DNA of 64,000 nt from Janthinobacterium lividum (GTDB taxonomy: Bacteria; Pseudomonadota; Gammaproteobacteria; Burkholderiales; Burkholderiaceae_D). The notes under the pieces are model-generated. The model did no database searches. It had not been told where the DNA came from and saw only the letters and a list, made by a program, of their open reading frames with translations. Where the stretch lies: the NCBI RefSeq assembly GCF_011601275.1, contig NZ_JAAOLY010000019.1, forward strand, positions 1 through 64,000, in the 5' to 3' direction. Below are positions 25,609-34,497 of the stretch, one piece after another. The position numbers were made by a program, and so were the translations under genes. Within the stretch, counting starts at the first letter, position 1. The number at the start of each line of letters is the position of its first letter.

Positions 25609-28320
25609 ATGATGATGGAAACAGTCTTGTCTCGTTCTTTGCGTTTGATGTTTACGGGTAGCGCCGTCGTCGCTGGCCTGACCATGCTGGCCCAGCCGGC
25701 CATGGCACAACAGAGCGATGCACCCATGCAGCGTGTCGAAGTCACCGGCTCCGCCATCAAACGGATCGATGGTGAAACCTCAGTGCCGATCACCATCATG
25801 AAAATGGATGACCTGAAAAAACAGGGCATTACTACCATCGAGCAGGTCATGTCGAACCTGAGCGCCTCGCAGGCATCGCAGGGCACCAGCCAGGTCGTCG
25901 GCCTGGGTACCGGCGGCGCCTCGTTCGCCGACTTGCGCGGTATTGGCGCGAACAAGACCCTCGTCTTGCTGAACGGCCGCCGCATGGCCAACAATGCGCT
26001 CGACGCCTCGGCGCCCGACTTGAACATGATCCCGTTTGCCGCGCTCGAACGCGTTGAAGTATTGCGCGATGGCGCGTCGTCGCTGTACGGCAGCGATGCC
26101 GTCGGTGGCGTGATTAACTTCATCACGCGCAAGGACTTCCAGGGCGGCATCGTCAGCATCGGTGCCGATATGCCGGAACAATCGGGTGGCTTCTCCAAGA
26201 ATGCCAATGTCGGTTTCGGCTATGGCGACCTGGATAAGGATGGCTTCAATATTTTCGGTATGCTCGATACCCAGAGCCAGCGTGCCATTACCGGTACCCA
26301 GCGCAATTACAACAAGCGCTATCCAGGCGGCATTTCGCCGACCACCAGCCCCGCCAATTACTATCAGGACGACCAGACGGGCAATCCGACGGCGCCTACC
26401 TGCGCCGCGGGTACCTTCCTGGTACCGAGCGGCGATGGTACCAGCTGCAATATGTCGACCTCGAACTTCGTGGACTATGTGCCAAAAAGCAAACGCACGA
26501 CCGGCTTGCTCAAAGGCGTCCTGAAGCTGAACGCAAATCATGAGATGAGCCTGGAATACCTGAACAGCGAAAGCAAGGTCTACAGTGCTATCGCCCCGGT
26601 ACCGTATGGTGGCTTGCGCCAGAACCGCACGCGCCTCGATGGTTCGCCGAATCCGTACTACCCTGGCAATGGCAATTTCACGCCGAACATTCCGCTCGAC
26701 GCCGCTTACGTCGATCCCAACTTCATGCCTGCCGGCGTCAATCCTGGCTTCGTGAACGTCAAATGGCGCGATTTGCCGAACGGTTCGCGCGCTGATGAAA
26801 ATATCAACAAGCAACAGCGCTTCGTCGCTGGCTTGAACGGCAACCTCGCCGGCTGGGATTACAACGCGGCGCTGACCTTCAATGAAAACAAGGTCGCTGT
26901 GAATCTGATGGGCTACAGTGATGGCGGCATCATCACGAAGGGTGTCTTGAACGGCATCATCAATCCATACGGCGACCAGGACGCGGCCGGCATGGCCTTG
27001 ATCGAAAGTGCCGCATTGAACGGCAATGTCCGCAATGCCAAGGGTACGACCAAGGTCGCCGACTTCAATGCAAGCCGCGAACTGGGCGACTGGCTGGGCG
27101 CTGGCCGCGCTGCCGCTCTGGCCGTGGGTGCGCAGGTGGGACATGAGAAATTCCTCAGCACCGCCAATTCGGAATATGCCGCCAAGGTCGTTGCCAGTAC
27201 CGGTATCGATCCGGAAACGCATGACGAAGGTTCGCGCACCACGCAAGCCGTGTATGCCGAGTTGAACGTGCCTATCCTCAAGACCTTGGACGTGACCGCC
27301 GCCGTGCGCTATGACCGTTACAGCGATTTCGGCAATACGACCAACCCGAAAGTGGCGTTCCGCTTCCAGCCGACGAAAGAAGTGCTGTTCCGCGGTTCGT
27401 ACTCGACCGGTTTCCGCGCGCCATCGCTGTACGAGATCAATTCCTCGCAAACGTACACCAATACCAGCCAGCGTGATGACCCTATCAATTGCCCGGGCGG
27501 TACGGCATTGCCTGGCAAGCCCAAGGCAACGAATTGCCAACAGCAATTCCAGGCCTTGTTTGGCGGTAATAAAAAGCTGTCTCCTGAAGAGTCGCGCAAC
27601 ATTACTTTGGGCGTCGTCTTCGAACCGATCGCCAACCTGAGCATCGGCATCGATTACTGGGACATCAAGCTCGACCATTCGATCGGCAGCCTGGCGGAAG
27701 ACGATGTGTTTGGAGATCCGGTTACCTACGCGGCCGTGTACCACCGCACGGCGAACGGCAACCTGGCCACCGACGGTTCACAGTGCCCGAATCCGGCCAC
27801 TTGCGGCTATGTCGACCTGCGTACCCAGAACCTGGGTGGCGTGAAGACCCGCGGTCTCGACTTGAGCGTCAACTACCGCTTGCGCACCAGTGACTTTGGC
27901 ACGTTCGCCCTGGTCACCAACAGCACGTACGTCAACAAGTACGAGTATCAAAGTGCCGAAGGCGGCAAGTGGAAGCAGAACGTCGGCGTCTTCTCCGGCA
28001 CCGGTCCGATCTTCCGCTGGCAGCATACGGCCAGCGTGAACTGGAACAGCGGTATCTTCAGTGCCGGTATGTCGGGTCATTACAAGTCTGGCTACCTGGA
28101 CCAGGATGAAGAACACAAAGTGGCGTCCTACACCACCTTTGATGCTTTCGGAACGGTTGCCGCCACCAAGAACGTGACCCTGACCGTCGGCGTACGCAAT
28201 CTGTTCGATCGCGAGCCGCCACTGAGCTATCAAACCACGACCTTCCAGGCTGGCTATGATCCACGCTATGCCGACGCCATCGGCCGTACCGTGTATCTGC
28301 GCGGCAGCTATACGTTCTAA
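25609..28320 (+). CDS. TonB-dependent receptor, subclass A
   Basis: A 903-residue outer-membrane receptor. A signal peptide of about 33 residues ends AMA-QQ. A TonB-box-like MQRVEVTGSAIKR follows directly, so no STN signalling domain is present. The plug (ADLRGIGANKTLVLLNGRRM, VLRDGASSLYGSDAVGGVINFI) leads into a 22-strand barrel ending in the required Phe (LRGSYTF). It imports an unknown substrate using TonB energy. An extracellular loop near residues 260-285 has a Cys pair. It resembles the receptors ending at 56727 and 59732 and shares their terminal sequence pattern (R-Y-A-D-x-x-GR). Confidence 0.92.
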   Translation: MMMETVLSRSLRLMFTGSAVVAGLTMLAQPAMAQQSDAPMQRVEVTGSAIKRIDGETSVPITIMKMDDLKKQGITTIEQVMSNLSASQASQGTSQVVGLGTGGASFADLRGIGANKTLVLLNGRRMANNALDASAPDLNMIPFAALERVEVLRDGASSLYGSDAVGGVINFITRKDFQGGIVSIGADMPEQSGGFSKNANVGFGYGDLDKDGFNIFGMLDTQSQRAITGTQRNYNKRYPGGISPTTSPANYYQDDQTGNPTAPTCAAGTFLVPSGDGTSCNMSTSNFVDYVPKSKRTTGLLKGVLKLNANHEMSLEYLNSESKVYSAIAPVPYGGLRQNRTRLDGSPNPYYPGNGNFTPNIPLDAAYVDPNFMPAGVNPGFVNVKWRDLPNGSRADENINKQQRFVAGLNGNLAGWDYNAALTFNENKVAVNLMGYSDGGIITKGVLNGIINPYGDQDAAGMALIESAALNGNVRNAKGTTKVADFNASRELGDWLGAGRAAALAVGAQVGHEKFLSTANSEYAAKVVASTGIDPETHDEGSRTTQAVYAELNVPILKTLDVTAAVRYDRYSDFGNTTNPKVAFRFQPTKEVLFRGSYSTGFRAPSLYEINSSQTYTNTSQRDDPINCPGGTALPGKPKATNCQQQFQALFGGNKKLSPEESRNITLGVVFEPIANLSIGIDYWDIKLDHSIGSLAEDDVFGDPVTYAAVYHRTANGNLATDGSQCPNPATCGYVDLRTQNLGGVKTRGLDLSVNYRLRTSDFGTFALVTNSTYVNKYEYQSAEGGKWKQNVGVFSGTGPIFRWQHTASVNWNSGIFSAGMSGHYKSGYLDQDEEHKVASYTTFDAFGTVAATKNVTLTVGVRNLFDREPPLSYQTTTFQAGYDPRYADAIGRTVYLRGSYTF

Positions 28321-28343
28321 GCTTGTTGCAGGCTGAAAGCTGA

Positions 28344-28372
28344 AACGCCCGGGTAAACCCGGGCGTTTTTTT
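28344..28372 (+). terminator. intrinsic terminator of the first TonB receptor gene
   Basis: AACGCCCGGG (28344-28353), loop TAAA, CCCGGGCGTT (28358-28367) and five further T. It is strong and separates the receptor gene from the convergent oxidoreductase gene. Confidence 0.92.
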
Positions 28373-28402
28373 GCGCTGGCCATGCGGCACGGCCGTCGTG
28401 GC

Positions 28403-30037
28403 TTATTTTCCGCGCGCCGCCATCGACAGCGCCACCGCCTCGGCCACCTTGATGCCGTCGACGGCCGCCGACAGAATGCCGCCCGCATAGCCGGCGCCTT
28501 CTCCGGCGGGGAACAGTCCCCGTGTATTCAGGCTTTGCAGGTCATCGTCGCGGCGCTTGATGCGGATCGGCGATGAGGTGCGCGTTTCCACGCCCGTCAG
28601 CACGGCGTCGGCCTTGTAGTAACCCTTGATCTGCTTGTTGAACGCCGGGAAAGCTTCGCGCAGGGCCGTGATCGCGTATTCGGGCAAGGACGGCGCCAGG
28701 TCCGTCAGGTGCACGGCCGGCTTGTAGGAGGGCACCACGCTGCCAAATTCCGTCGAGGCGCGGCCAGCCACGAAATCGCCGACCAATTGTCCTGGCGCAT
28801 CGTAGTTGCCGCCACCGAGGGCAAACGCGCGCTCTTCCAGTTCGCGCTGCAGGGCGATGCCGGCCAGCGGGTCGCCCGGGTAGTCGGCGGGCGTGATGCC
28901 CACGACGATGGCGCTGTTGGCGTTGCGTTCGTTGCGCGAATACTGGCTCATGCCGTTCGTTACCAGACGGCCCGGTTCCGAGGCGGCCGCGACCACCGTG
29001 CCGCCCGGGCACATGCAGAAGCTGTAGACGGAGCGGCCATTGCTGGCGTGGTGCACGAGCTTGTAGTCGGCCGCGCCCAGGATCGGGTGGCCGGCGCTGG
29101 GGCCGAAGCGGCAGCTGTCGATCAGCGATTGCGGGTGTTCCACGCGGAAGCCGATCGAGAACGGTTTCGCTTCGATGTACACGCCGCGGCGGTGCAGCAT
29201 CTCGAAGGTGTCGCGCGCGCTGTGGCCAATGGCCAGCACGACATGGTTGCTGGCGATGGTTTCGCCGTTGTCCAGCACCACGCCGCGCACCTGCCCGCCA
29301 TCGCTGCCTGGCACGATGTCGAGATCGACCACCTTGCTGCTGAAGCGGTACTCGCCGCCCAGCTGCTCGATATTCGCGCGCATTTCTTCCACCATCTTGA
29401 CCAGGCGGAAGGTACCGATGTGCGGTTTGCTCACATACATGATTTCTTCGGGCGCGCCAGCCTTGACGAATTCCGTCAGCACCTTGCGGCCGTAGTGCTT
29501 GGGATCCTTGATCTGGCTGTACAGCTTGCCGTCCGAGAAGGTGCCGGCGCCGCCTTCGCCGAACTGCACGTTCGACTCGGGGTTCAGTTCGCGCTTGCGC
29601 CAGAAGCCGAAGGTGTCGACCGTGCGCTCGCGCACCTGCTTGCCCCGTTCCAGGATGAGGGGGCGCAAGCCCATCTGCGCCAGGATCAGCGCCACGAACA
29701 GGCCGCACGGGCCCGTGCCGATGACGATGGGACGCGGTTCATTGGTGTGGCCGGCCAGCTGCTCGCCGCCGGCGACGAATTTATAGTCGGTGTCGGGCGC
29801 GGGCATCAGGTGGATATCGTGGCCCAGGCGCGCCAGCACGGCCGCTTCATTCTTGACCTCCACGTGCAGCGAGTAAATCAACACCACGGCACTGCGCTTG
29901 CGCGCGTCATAGCTGCGCTTGAAGACGGTAAAGCCGAGTAGCTCACCGGCGGCAATGCCGAGGCGGGCCAGGATGGCGGCCGGCAGGGCGGCATCGTCGT
30001 GTTCGAGGGGGAGTTTTACTTCGTTGAGTCGCAACAT
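28403..30037 (-). CDS. FAD-dependent oxidoreductase (COG2509-type dehydrogenase)
   Basis: A 544-residue protein. The N-terminal domain (about 100 residues) precedes an FAD-binding Rossmann motif (PIVIGTGPCGLFVALILAQMGLRPLILERG). Family blocks follow: NVQFGEGGAGTFSDGKLYSQI, VVLAIGHSARDTFEML, YSFCMCPGGTVVAAASE, and a closing FAD motif, GLFPAGEGAGYAGGILSAAVDG. Relatives are annotated only as uncharacterised FAD-dependent dehydrogenases; the substrate is unknown. ATG 30037 (MLRLNEVKLPL) is preferred to the upstream in-frame ATG at 30052. It is cytoplasmic and lies between two receptor genes, but nothing ties it functionally to them. Confidence 0.87.
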   Translation of the reverse strand: MLRLNEVKLPLEHDDAALPAAILARLGIAAGELLGFTVFKRSYDARKRSAVVLIYSLHVEVKNEAAVLARLGHDIHLMPAPDTDYKFVAGGEQLAGHTNEPRPIVIGTGPCGLFVALILAQMGLRPLILERGKQVRERTVDTFGFWRKRELNPESNVQFGEGGAGTFSDGKLYSQIKDPKHYGRKVLTEFVKAGAPEEIMYVSKPHIGTFRLVKMVEEMRANIEQLGGEYRFSSKVVDLDIVPGSDGGQVRGVVLDNGETIASNHVVLAIGHSARDTFEMLHRRGVYIEAKPFSIGFRVEHPQSLIDSCRFGPSAGHPILGAADYKLVHHASNGRSVYSFCMCPGGTVVAAASEPGRLVTNGMSQYSRNERNANSAIVVGITPADYPGDPLAGIALQRELEERAFALGGGNYDAPGQLVGDFVAGRASTEFGSVVPSYKPAVHLTDLAPSLPEYAITALREAFPAFNKQIKGYYKADAVLTGVETRTSSPIRIKRRDDDLQSLNTRGLFPAGEGAGYAGGILSAAVDGIKVAEAVALSMAARGK

Positions 30038-30199
30038 GGTGTGTATTTTCAAAAATTGCCGGGCTCCGTATCTAGCGGAGAGTGTGTGGTGCCGCGTGAG
30101 GGCATCAAGGCGCTATTTTACCCGCATGTCCAGCTGCGGGCCATCTGCAGCGTATTGGCGAGGGAGAGGGGGCGCTGCGGGAAAGAGGCGTTGAAAAGA

Positions 30200-30236
30200 A
30201 AAAATCCGGCGGCCAATGCATGGCCGCCGGATTTTC
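30200..30236 (-). terminator. bidirectional terminator downstream of the second TonB receptor
   Basis: AAAATCCGGCGGCCA and TGGCCGCCGGATTTT are fully complementary arms around ATGCA. The A/T ends allow U-tracts in both directions. On the minus strand it terminates the receptor ending at 30269. Confidence 0.85.
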
Positions 30237-30268
30237 TTGCTAACTAGCTGTTATTTCTTGCCTGGCGA

Positions 30269-33028
30269 TTAGAACGTGTAGCGGCCGCCCAGCGTGAAGT
30301 AACGGCCCACTGCGCCCGCTTGGTGCAGCGATGGGTTGTAGTTGATGCGGCCGTAGGTTTGCACGTCCAGTGGTGCCATCTTGTCGAACAGGTTGGTGAT
30401 CGACGCGGTAAGTTCCCATTGTTTCGTGACGCTCCACTTGGCAAACAGATCCGTGGTGGTGAACGAAGCGATACGGCAGTTTTTGTACGGCACGTCGTTG
30501 GCATCGACGTCTAGGCAATCGCCGTTGACATCGTTCTTGTTGCTGATGCTGCTGACGTAGTTCATGTTGGCCGTGACGTTGACCGGACCTTGATCCCAGC
30601 CCAGGGTCAGGCGGACTTTGGTCTTCGGCGTACCGCCGTTACCGGACAGGTTGACGTCACCGTGGGTGCCGGCAAATTCCAGTACCGTGCCATCGGCGTT
30701 GGTACGGGTGAACTCTTTCATGTACGTGACCGTCACGCCCGAGTTGAAGCGGCCGTATTCGCCGGCGTTGTACTTGCCGCGCAGATCCAGATCGATACCC
30801 GAGGTCTTGGTCTTGCCTGCGTTCAGGTAAGGCGCTTTGACCATCAGGATAGGACCAGCCAGGCCTGGGAAGTTGCTCGTAGGTTCGCCACGAACGATTT
30901 CCGCATCTGGGTAGCCAGCTGGATTGGCGACCACTGCGCCAGGATCGGAGCCGTTGATTTCGCCATCGCGTACGATTTTCCACCAGTCGATCGACAGGCT
31001 GATGTTCTTGATCGGCTCAAGCACCATGCCCAGGCTGTAGCTCTTCGATGTTTCCGGCTTGATGTTCTTGTTGCCGATGGTGATCGCGCCAACTTGTTGC
31101 GACGAGCAATCGATAGGCAATTTCGTCACGGCGCAACGCACTGGATCGCTGGCGATGCTGGTGAACGCCGCCACGGCGCTGTTGCCGTTTTCCGCTGCGC
31201 TAGGTGCGCGGAAACCTTCCGCATACGTACCGCGGAAAGCCACGGCCGATGCTGGCGTGAACTTGAAGCCGACTTTTGGCGTGGTCGAGCGGCCATAGTC
31301 CGAATAATCATCGCTGCGCAGCGCGAATTGCAGTTCCAGCTCTTTCATGACCGGCGCGGCGAGCTCGGCGTACAGAGCCTTGACGTTGCGCGAACCTTGC
31401 GAAGCGGAATAGCCCAGGCCAACGATATCGTTGATGTCGGTGTATGGCGTCGACTGGCTGTTCGTTTCTTCCTTGCGGTATTCGGCGCCCAGCGCGAGGC
31501 CCATCATGCCGCCTGGCAATTGGAACAGTTCGCGCGAAGCCTTGAAGTCCAGCGAGGTGCTCTTCGTTGTGCCCGAGTTGCTCAGCGTAGGCGATACCAG
31601 TGCCAGTACTTCAGGGGTGTTGATCACGCCCTTGCCGATGCGGAAGGTGCCGTTGTTCAGCGCCGTGCGCAGGGCGCTGGTACGGTAGTAGCCCGTTTGC
31701 GTACGGTCGGTTTTGCTTTCTGCGTACATCAGGCCGGTATCGTAATCCCAGTTGGCATACGTACCCTTGACGCCGGCCAGGACACGGGTGACGGTCGTTT
31801 CGAGGTTCGACACGCGTGGACGCGATTCATCGACCCAGCGCGGACGGGCGGCGACGCCCAGGATGTTGTCCGGGTGGTTCGCCGGCATCAGCAGCTGATC
31901 CGGACCGGTGCCGGTGTTGTTGACGCGGGCATTGACCAGGTCAAAGCCGGCGCCGGTCAGGCCGGACGGGGTGGTGTAGGTGTCGGCCTTTGACTTGAAG
32001 ATACCCACTTCCGTGTAGCCTTGCGCATTCGCGCCCAGCGCCAGGGTGCCGCGCATGAACAGGTTGACGTTTTCGGTCTTTGGCTGGATGGTCGCGAACT
32101 GGATCGGATCCCACAGGCAGCCGCCGCGCGAGTTGTCGTTCGAGCCGCCGCCGGTCGGATCGAGGTTGATCGGGTCGCACGAACCTGGCAAGTTGGTTAC
32201 ATTGCCGAGCGTTGGCGAGATTGGACGCAGGGTGCCCAGGAATGAGCTGCCGCCGCCGTTGCCTGCGGTGGTCTGGCCAGCGCGCTGGTCGCGGCCACCC
32301 CATGGGCGCGCATCGGCCTGGCCGATCCACTTGTCGCGGCTGGTTTGCTTGATTTCGCCCGATTTTTTCGCATCGATGGTGGCGAAGACGTTGAATTTGT
32401 CGGTGTCCATGTCGCCGAAGCCGATGGCGCCGGAGATGCTGGTGACGGTGCCGTCGCCGTGGCCGCTCTGGCCGACGTTGGCGGAAATGGTCTTGCCGAC
32501 ATAGTTCTGGCGCAAGATGATGTTGACCACGCCGGCGATCGCGTCGGAACCATAAATGGCGGAAGCGCCGTCTTTCAGGATATCGATGCGGTCCACGGCG
32601 TCGAGGGGAATCGAGTTCAAGTCGACGAAGCTGCGCTGGCCGTCATCGCCGAAGCCGTATGGCGCCGTGCGGCGGCCATTGATCAGCACGAGGGTCGAGC
32701 TGACGCTCAAGCCGCGCAGCGAAACGCCCGAGGCGCTACCGGCGAAACCGTTGGTGAAGGAGCCGCTGATACTGCCGTTGTTGTCGGCGGAAATGCTGCG
32801 CACGACGTCGGCGATCGATGCCTTACCGGTTTGCTCGATATCCTTGCGGGTCAGCGTTTGAATGACCGAAATGGTTTCGGCTTCCGCGCGCTTGATGCTC
32901 GAACCGGTCACTTCGACCTTCTGAATGTTTTCGCCAGTGGTTTGTGCGTTGGCCATGTGCATGCCGAACGCAATGCTGCCGATAAACATCAAACGTATAG
33001 AACGCGATAATCCTGTTTCCACCATCAT
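30269..33028 (-). CDS. TonB-dependent receptor, subclass B
   Basis: A 919-residue outer-membrane receptor. Its signal peptide of about 28 residues (MMVETGLSRSIRLMF... ANA-QT) is followed by IQKVEVTGSSIKR and the plug (VSLRGLSVSSTLVLINGRRTAPYG, ILKDGASAIYGSDAIAGVVNI). The long barrel ends GRYFTLGGRYTF. It lacks an STN domain. It shares the subclass B features APYGxxDDGQ in the plug, SAAENG in the barrel and a FAGTHG loop with the receptors at 52203 and 62763, but lacks their Cys pair. GAGGAG precedes ATG 33028; GTG 33043 is an unlikely alternative. A long stem-loop lies just upstream. Confidence 0.92.
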   Translation of the reverse strand: MMVETGLSRSIRLMFIGSIAFGMHMANAQTTGENIQKVEVTGSSIKRAEAETISVIQTLTRKDIEQTGKASIADVVRSISADNNGSISGSFTNGFAGSASGVSLRGLSVSSTLVLINGRRTAPYGFGDDGQRSFVDLNSIPLDAVDRIDILKDGASAIYGSDAIAGVVNIILRQNYVGKTISANVGQSGHGDGTVTSISGAIGFGDMDTDKFNVFATIDAKKSGEIKQTSRDKWIGQADARPWGGRDQRAGQTTAGNGGGSSFLGTLRPISPTLGNVTNLPGSCDPINLDPTGGGSNDNSRGGCLWDPIQFATIQPKTENVNLFMRGTLALGANAQGYTEVGIFKSKADTYTTPSGLTGAGFDLVNARVNNTGTGPDQLLMPANHPDNILGVAARPRWVDESRPRVSNLETTVTRVLAGVKGTYANWDYDTGLMYAESKTDRTQTGYYRTSALRTALNNGTFRIGKGVINTPEVLALVSPTLSNSGTTKSTSLDFKASRELFQLPGGMMGLALGAEYRKEETNSQSTPYTDINDIVGLGYSASQGSRNVKALYAELAAPVMKELELQFALRSDDYSDYGRSTTPKVGFKFTPASAVAFRGTYAEGFRAPSAAENGNSAVAAFTSIASDPVRCAVTKLPIDCSSQQVGAITIGNKNIKPETSKSYSLGMVLEPIKNISLSIDWWKIVRDGEINGSDPGAVVANPAGYPDAEIVRGEPTSNFPGLAGPILMVKAPYLNAGKTKTSGIDLDLRGKYNAGEYGRFNSGVTVTYMKEFTRTNADGTVLEFAGTHGDVNLSGNGGTPKTKVRLTLGWDQGPVNVTANMNYVSSISNKNDVNGDCLDVDANDVPYKNCRIASFTTTDLFAKWSVTKQWELTASITNLFDKMAPLDVQTYGRINYNPSLHQAGAVGRYFTLGGRYTF

Positions 33029-33049
33029 TGCAAAACTCCTCACTTATGA

Positions 33050-33095
33050 ATATACGGCTTGAGATTGCCTTGTATTGGCAACGCCGGCCGTATAT
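33050..33095 (-). promoter_or_regulatory. two-tier stem-loop in the leader of the subclass B receptor
   Basis: An outer stem ATATACGGC (33050-33058) pairs perfectly with GCCGTATAT (33087-33095). Inside it TTGCC (33065-33069) pairs with GGCAA (33077-33081). The element ends about eight bases before the GAGGAG ribosome binding site of the receptor gene on the minus strand. It could be a regulatory RNA structure or an operator. Confidence 0.5.
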
Positions 33096-33692
33096 GTATC
33101 TATTATTTTATCGATCGTCTCATGGACGGTGTCTTTGAAACGTTTGAGTATTCAAAATTTCAAGACGTTAATGAAACCATCGCAGCTACTTGGCTGTCAA
33201 TTTTTATAGTGGAAATGCATATGAAAAAACAACACCAGGCACAGTTTGGTATCTCCATTTTGCTGCAGTGCAGCGTCGCGCATGGCCTGAAGACCGCATG
33301 CTTGCAGGCTTGCCGGGCAGGTGCAGATGTATGGTATGGCGGCAAAAGCGTTGTTTTTTTGTACTAAGTCGGAGAACGATAGACGTAAGCGCCATCATGG
33401 TGCAATATTAGGTTTCTGCATCAAAGGAGTGCAACGCCGTACCATATTGGTGCTTGATCACCGATTGCTTGGGCGTTTTATTCATTTCCATATTTGAAAA
33501 GATAATAGCGGCTCCGCCATTTCATGAGTGCGCGGATTATATTTGTTTGTTTTATTATATTGTTCGCGATGTTTTCACAATAAAAACAATGCAGTGATAT
33601 TCCGCATTGCGACGCGACTGTTATTATCGGCGCCGAATTGCGGCGCACGGTAATTCGCCGTGTAATGACAGAGTATTGTGGCGCTGCGCCGC

Positions 33693-33728
33693 CCCCATGG
33701 ACAGGCCGATGGCGCCGGCGGCCAGGGC
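33693..33728 (-). repeat. 36-bp exact copy of an internal rsmE segment
   Basis: These 36 bases are identical to 37448-37483 inside rsmE and in the same orientation; similarity continues weakly for about 15 more bases on the right. The copied rsmE part encodes the AAGAIGLSMG segment near the end of the methyltransferase. Together the two copies are direct repeats about 3.75 kb apart, flanking the subclass C receptor gene. Confidence 0.9.
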
Positions 33729-33816
33729 CGTTTCTTCAGCCTGGGTGGCATGCGCGTTCTATTCTATATAGCAAGGCGGACCTGGCGGCAGCAACGCCGC
33801 TCCGTTCAACGAAAGG

Positions 33817-33850
33817 GCAGGATGACTTTTCAGTCATCCTGCTTTTTTTT
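33817..33850 (+). terminator. strong intrinsic terminator without an associated gene; candidate small-RNA end
   Basis: GCAGGATGACT (33817-33827) and AGTCATCCTGC (33832-33842) form an 11-base-pair stem with a TTTC loop and an eight-T tract (33843-33850). No coding gene ends just before it on the plus strand. It may end a small non-coding RNA starting around 33770, near TATATA, or be a remnant. Confidence 0.75.
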
Positions 33851-34370
33851 GCCCTTATTTCTCCATCGGCTATCTCAACAGCATGCCGGGCAATCTTCCT
33901 GTCCAGTGTCCGGCAAGGTGGCTGGAAAGCGGCGCGCCTTGCTTCCTGTATCTTCCTGCACCCGCATGCGGCGGGCAGCCGATTTAACAATTCAAGCTGC
34001 GCGCACTGATATTTGACGGGAAACTTGGCGAGTGCAGTATTTCATTCCGATAGTTTCCATGTTGTCCGACAAAAATATTGTTTTATATCAATGTATTTAT
34101 ATTTTTGCAATTTTTCTTGAGAAGTGTGAATGTGCAAGACGCTGCGCGGAAAGAGCGTTTTTCAGTATGTTTTCATTGGAGAAATGACCGTAGTCGACAG
34201 GCCTCGAAGCGGCTGGAATGACCTTGTTGCGGCGGGCCTGTGTTGTCCGCTCGGAGCGCAACAAATAGCTGAAAAAATGAAAATATTGCTAAATTCCAAT
34301 GTGAAAAAACAACAGAAAAAAAATATTTGACTGTTTTTTATTCAATCCATTAAGGATTAGGCAATGTTAA

Positions 34371-34399
34371 TTGACAATACTTTTTCCGTTACAGATACT
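34371..34399 (+). promoter_or_regulatory. sigma-70 promoter of the subclass C TonB receptor
   Basis: A perfect TTGACA (34371-34376) and GATACT (34394-34399) are spaced by 17 bases. The predicted start near 34406 leaves a leader of about 92 bases before ATG 34498. Confidence 0.7.
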
Positions 34400-34497
34400 G
34401 ACTTGTGTCAAAAATTTTGATACAAAAAAGTGCCACATGAGCCACTGTGATCCAGTTGCCTGGTGTTCATTAAAATTACAAATTGAGATTGCTAAAC

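Larger units (their letters stand above)
33096..34370. other. 1.3-kb non-coding, partly AT-rich region between two divergent TonB receptor genes
   Basis: No gene could be supported. Short open frames (for example 33059-33367, 33638-34009 and 34130-34330) lack ribosome binding sites and recognisable homology. Base composition drops sharply toward AT from about 34010. Within it lie a 36-bp copy of an rsmE segment (33693-33728) and an isolated strong terminator (33817-33850). The region looks like accreted or degraded sequence. Confidence 0.6.

Noticed and set aside
33638..34016. overlapping frames of 112 and 123 codons
   Set aside because: They run through the duplicated rsmE fragment and the strong terminator in non-native frames, without recognisable domains.
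34130..34330. 66-codon frame in the AT-rich region
   Set aside because: No homology and no convincing SD; its composition follows the surrounding non-coding DNA and its end is a Lys/Asn run.
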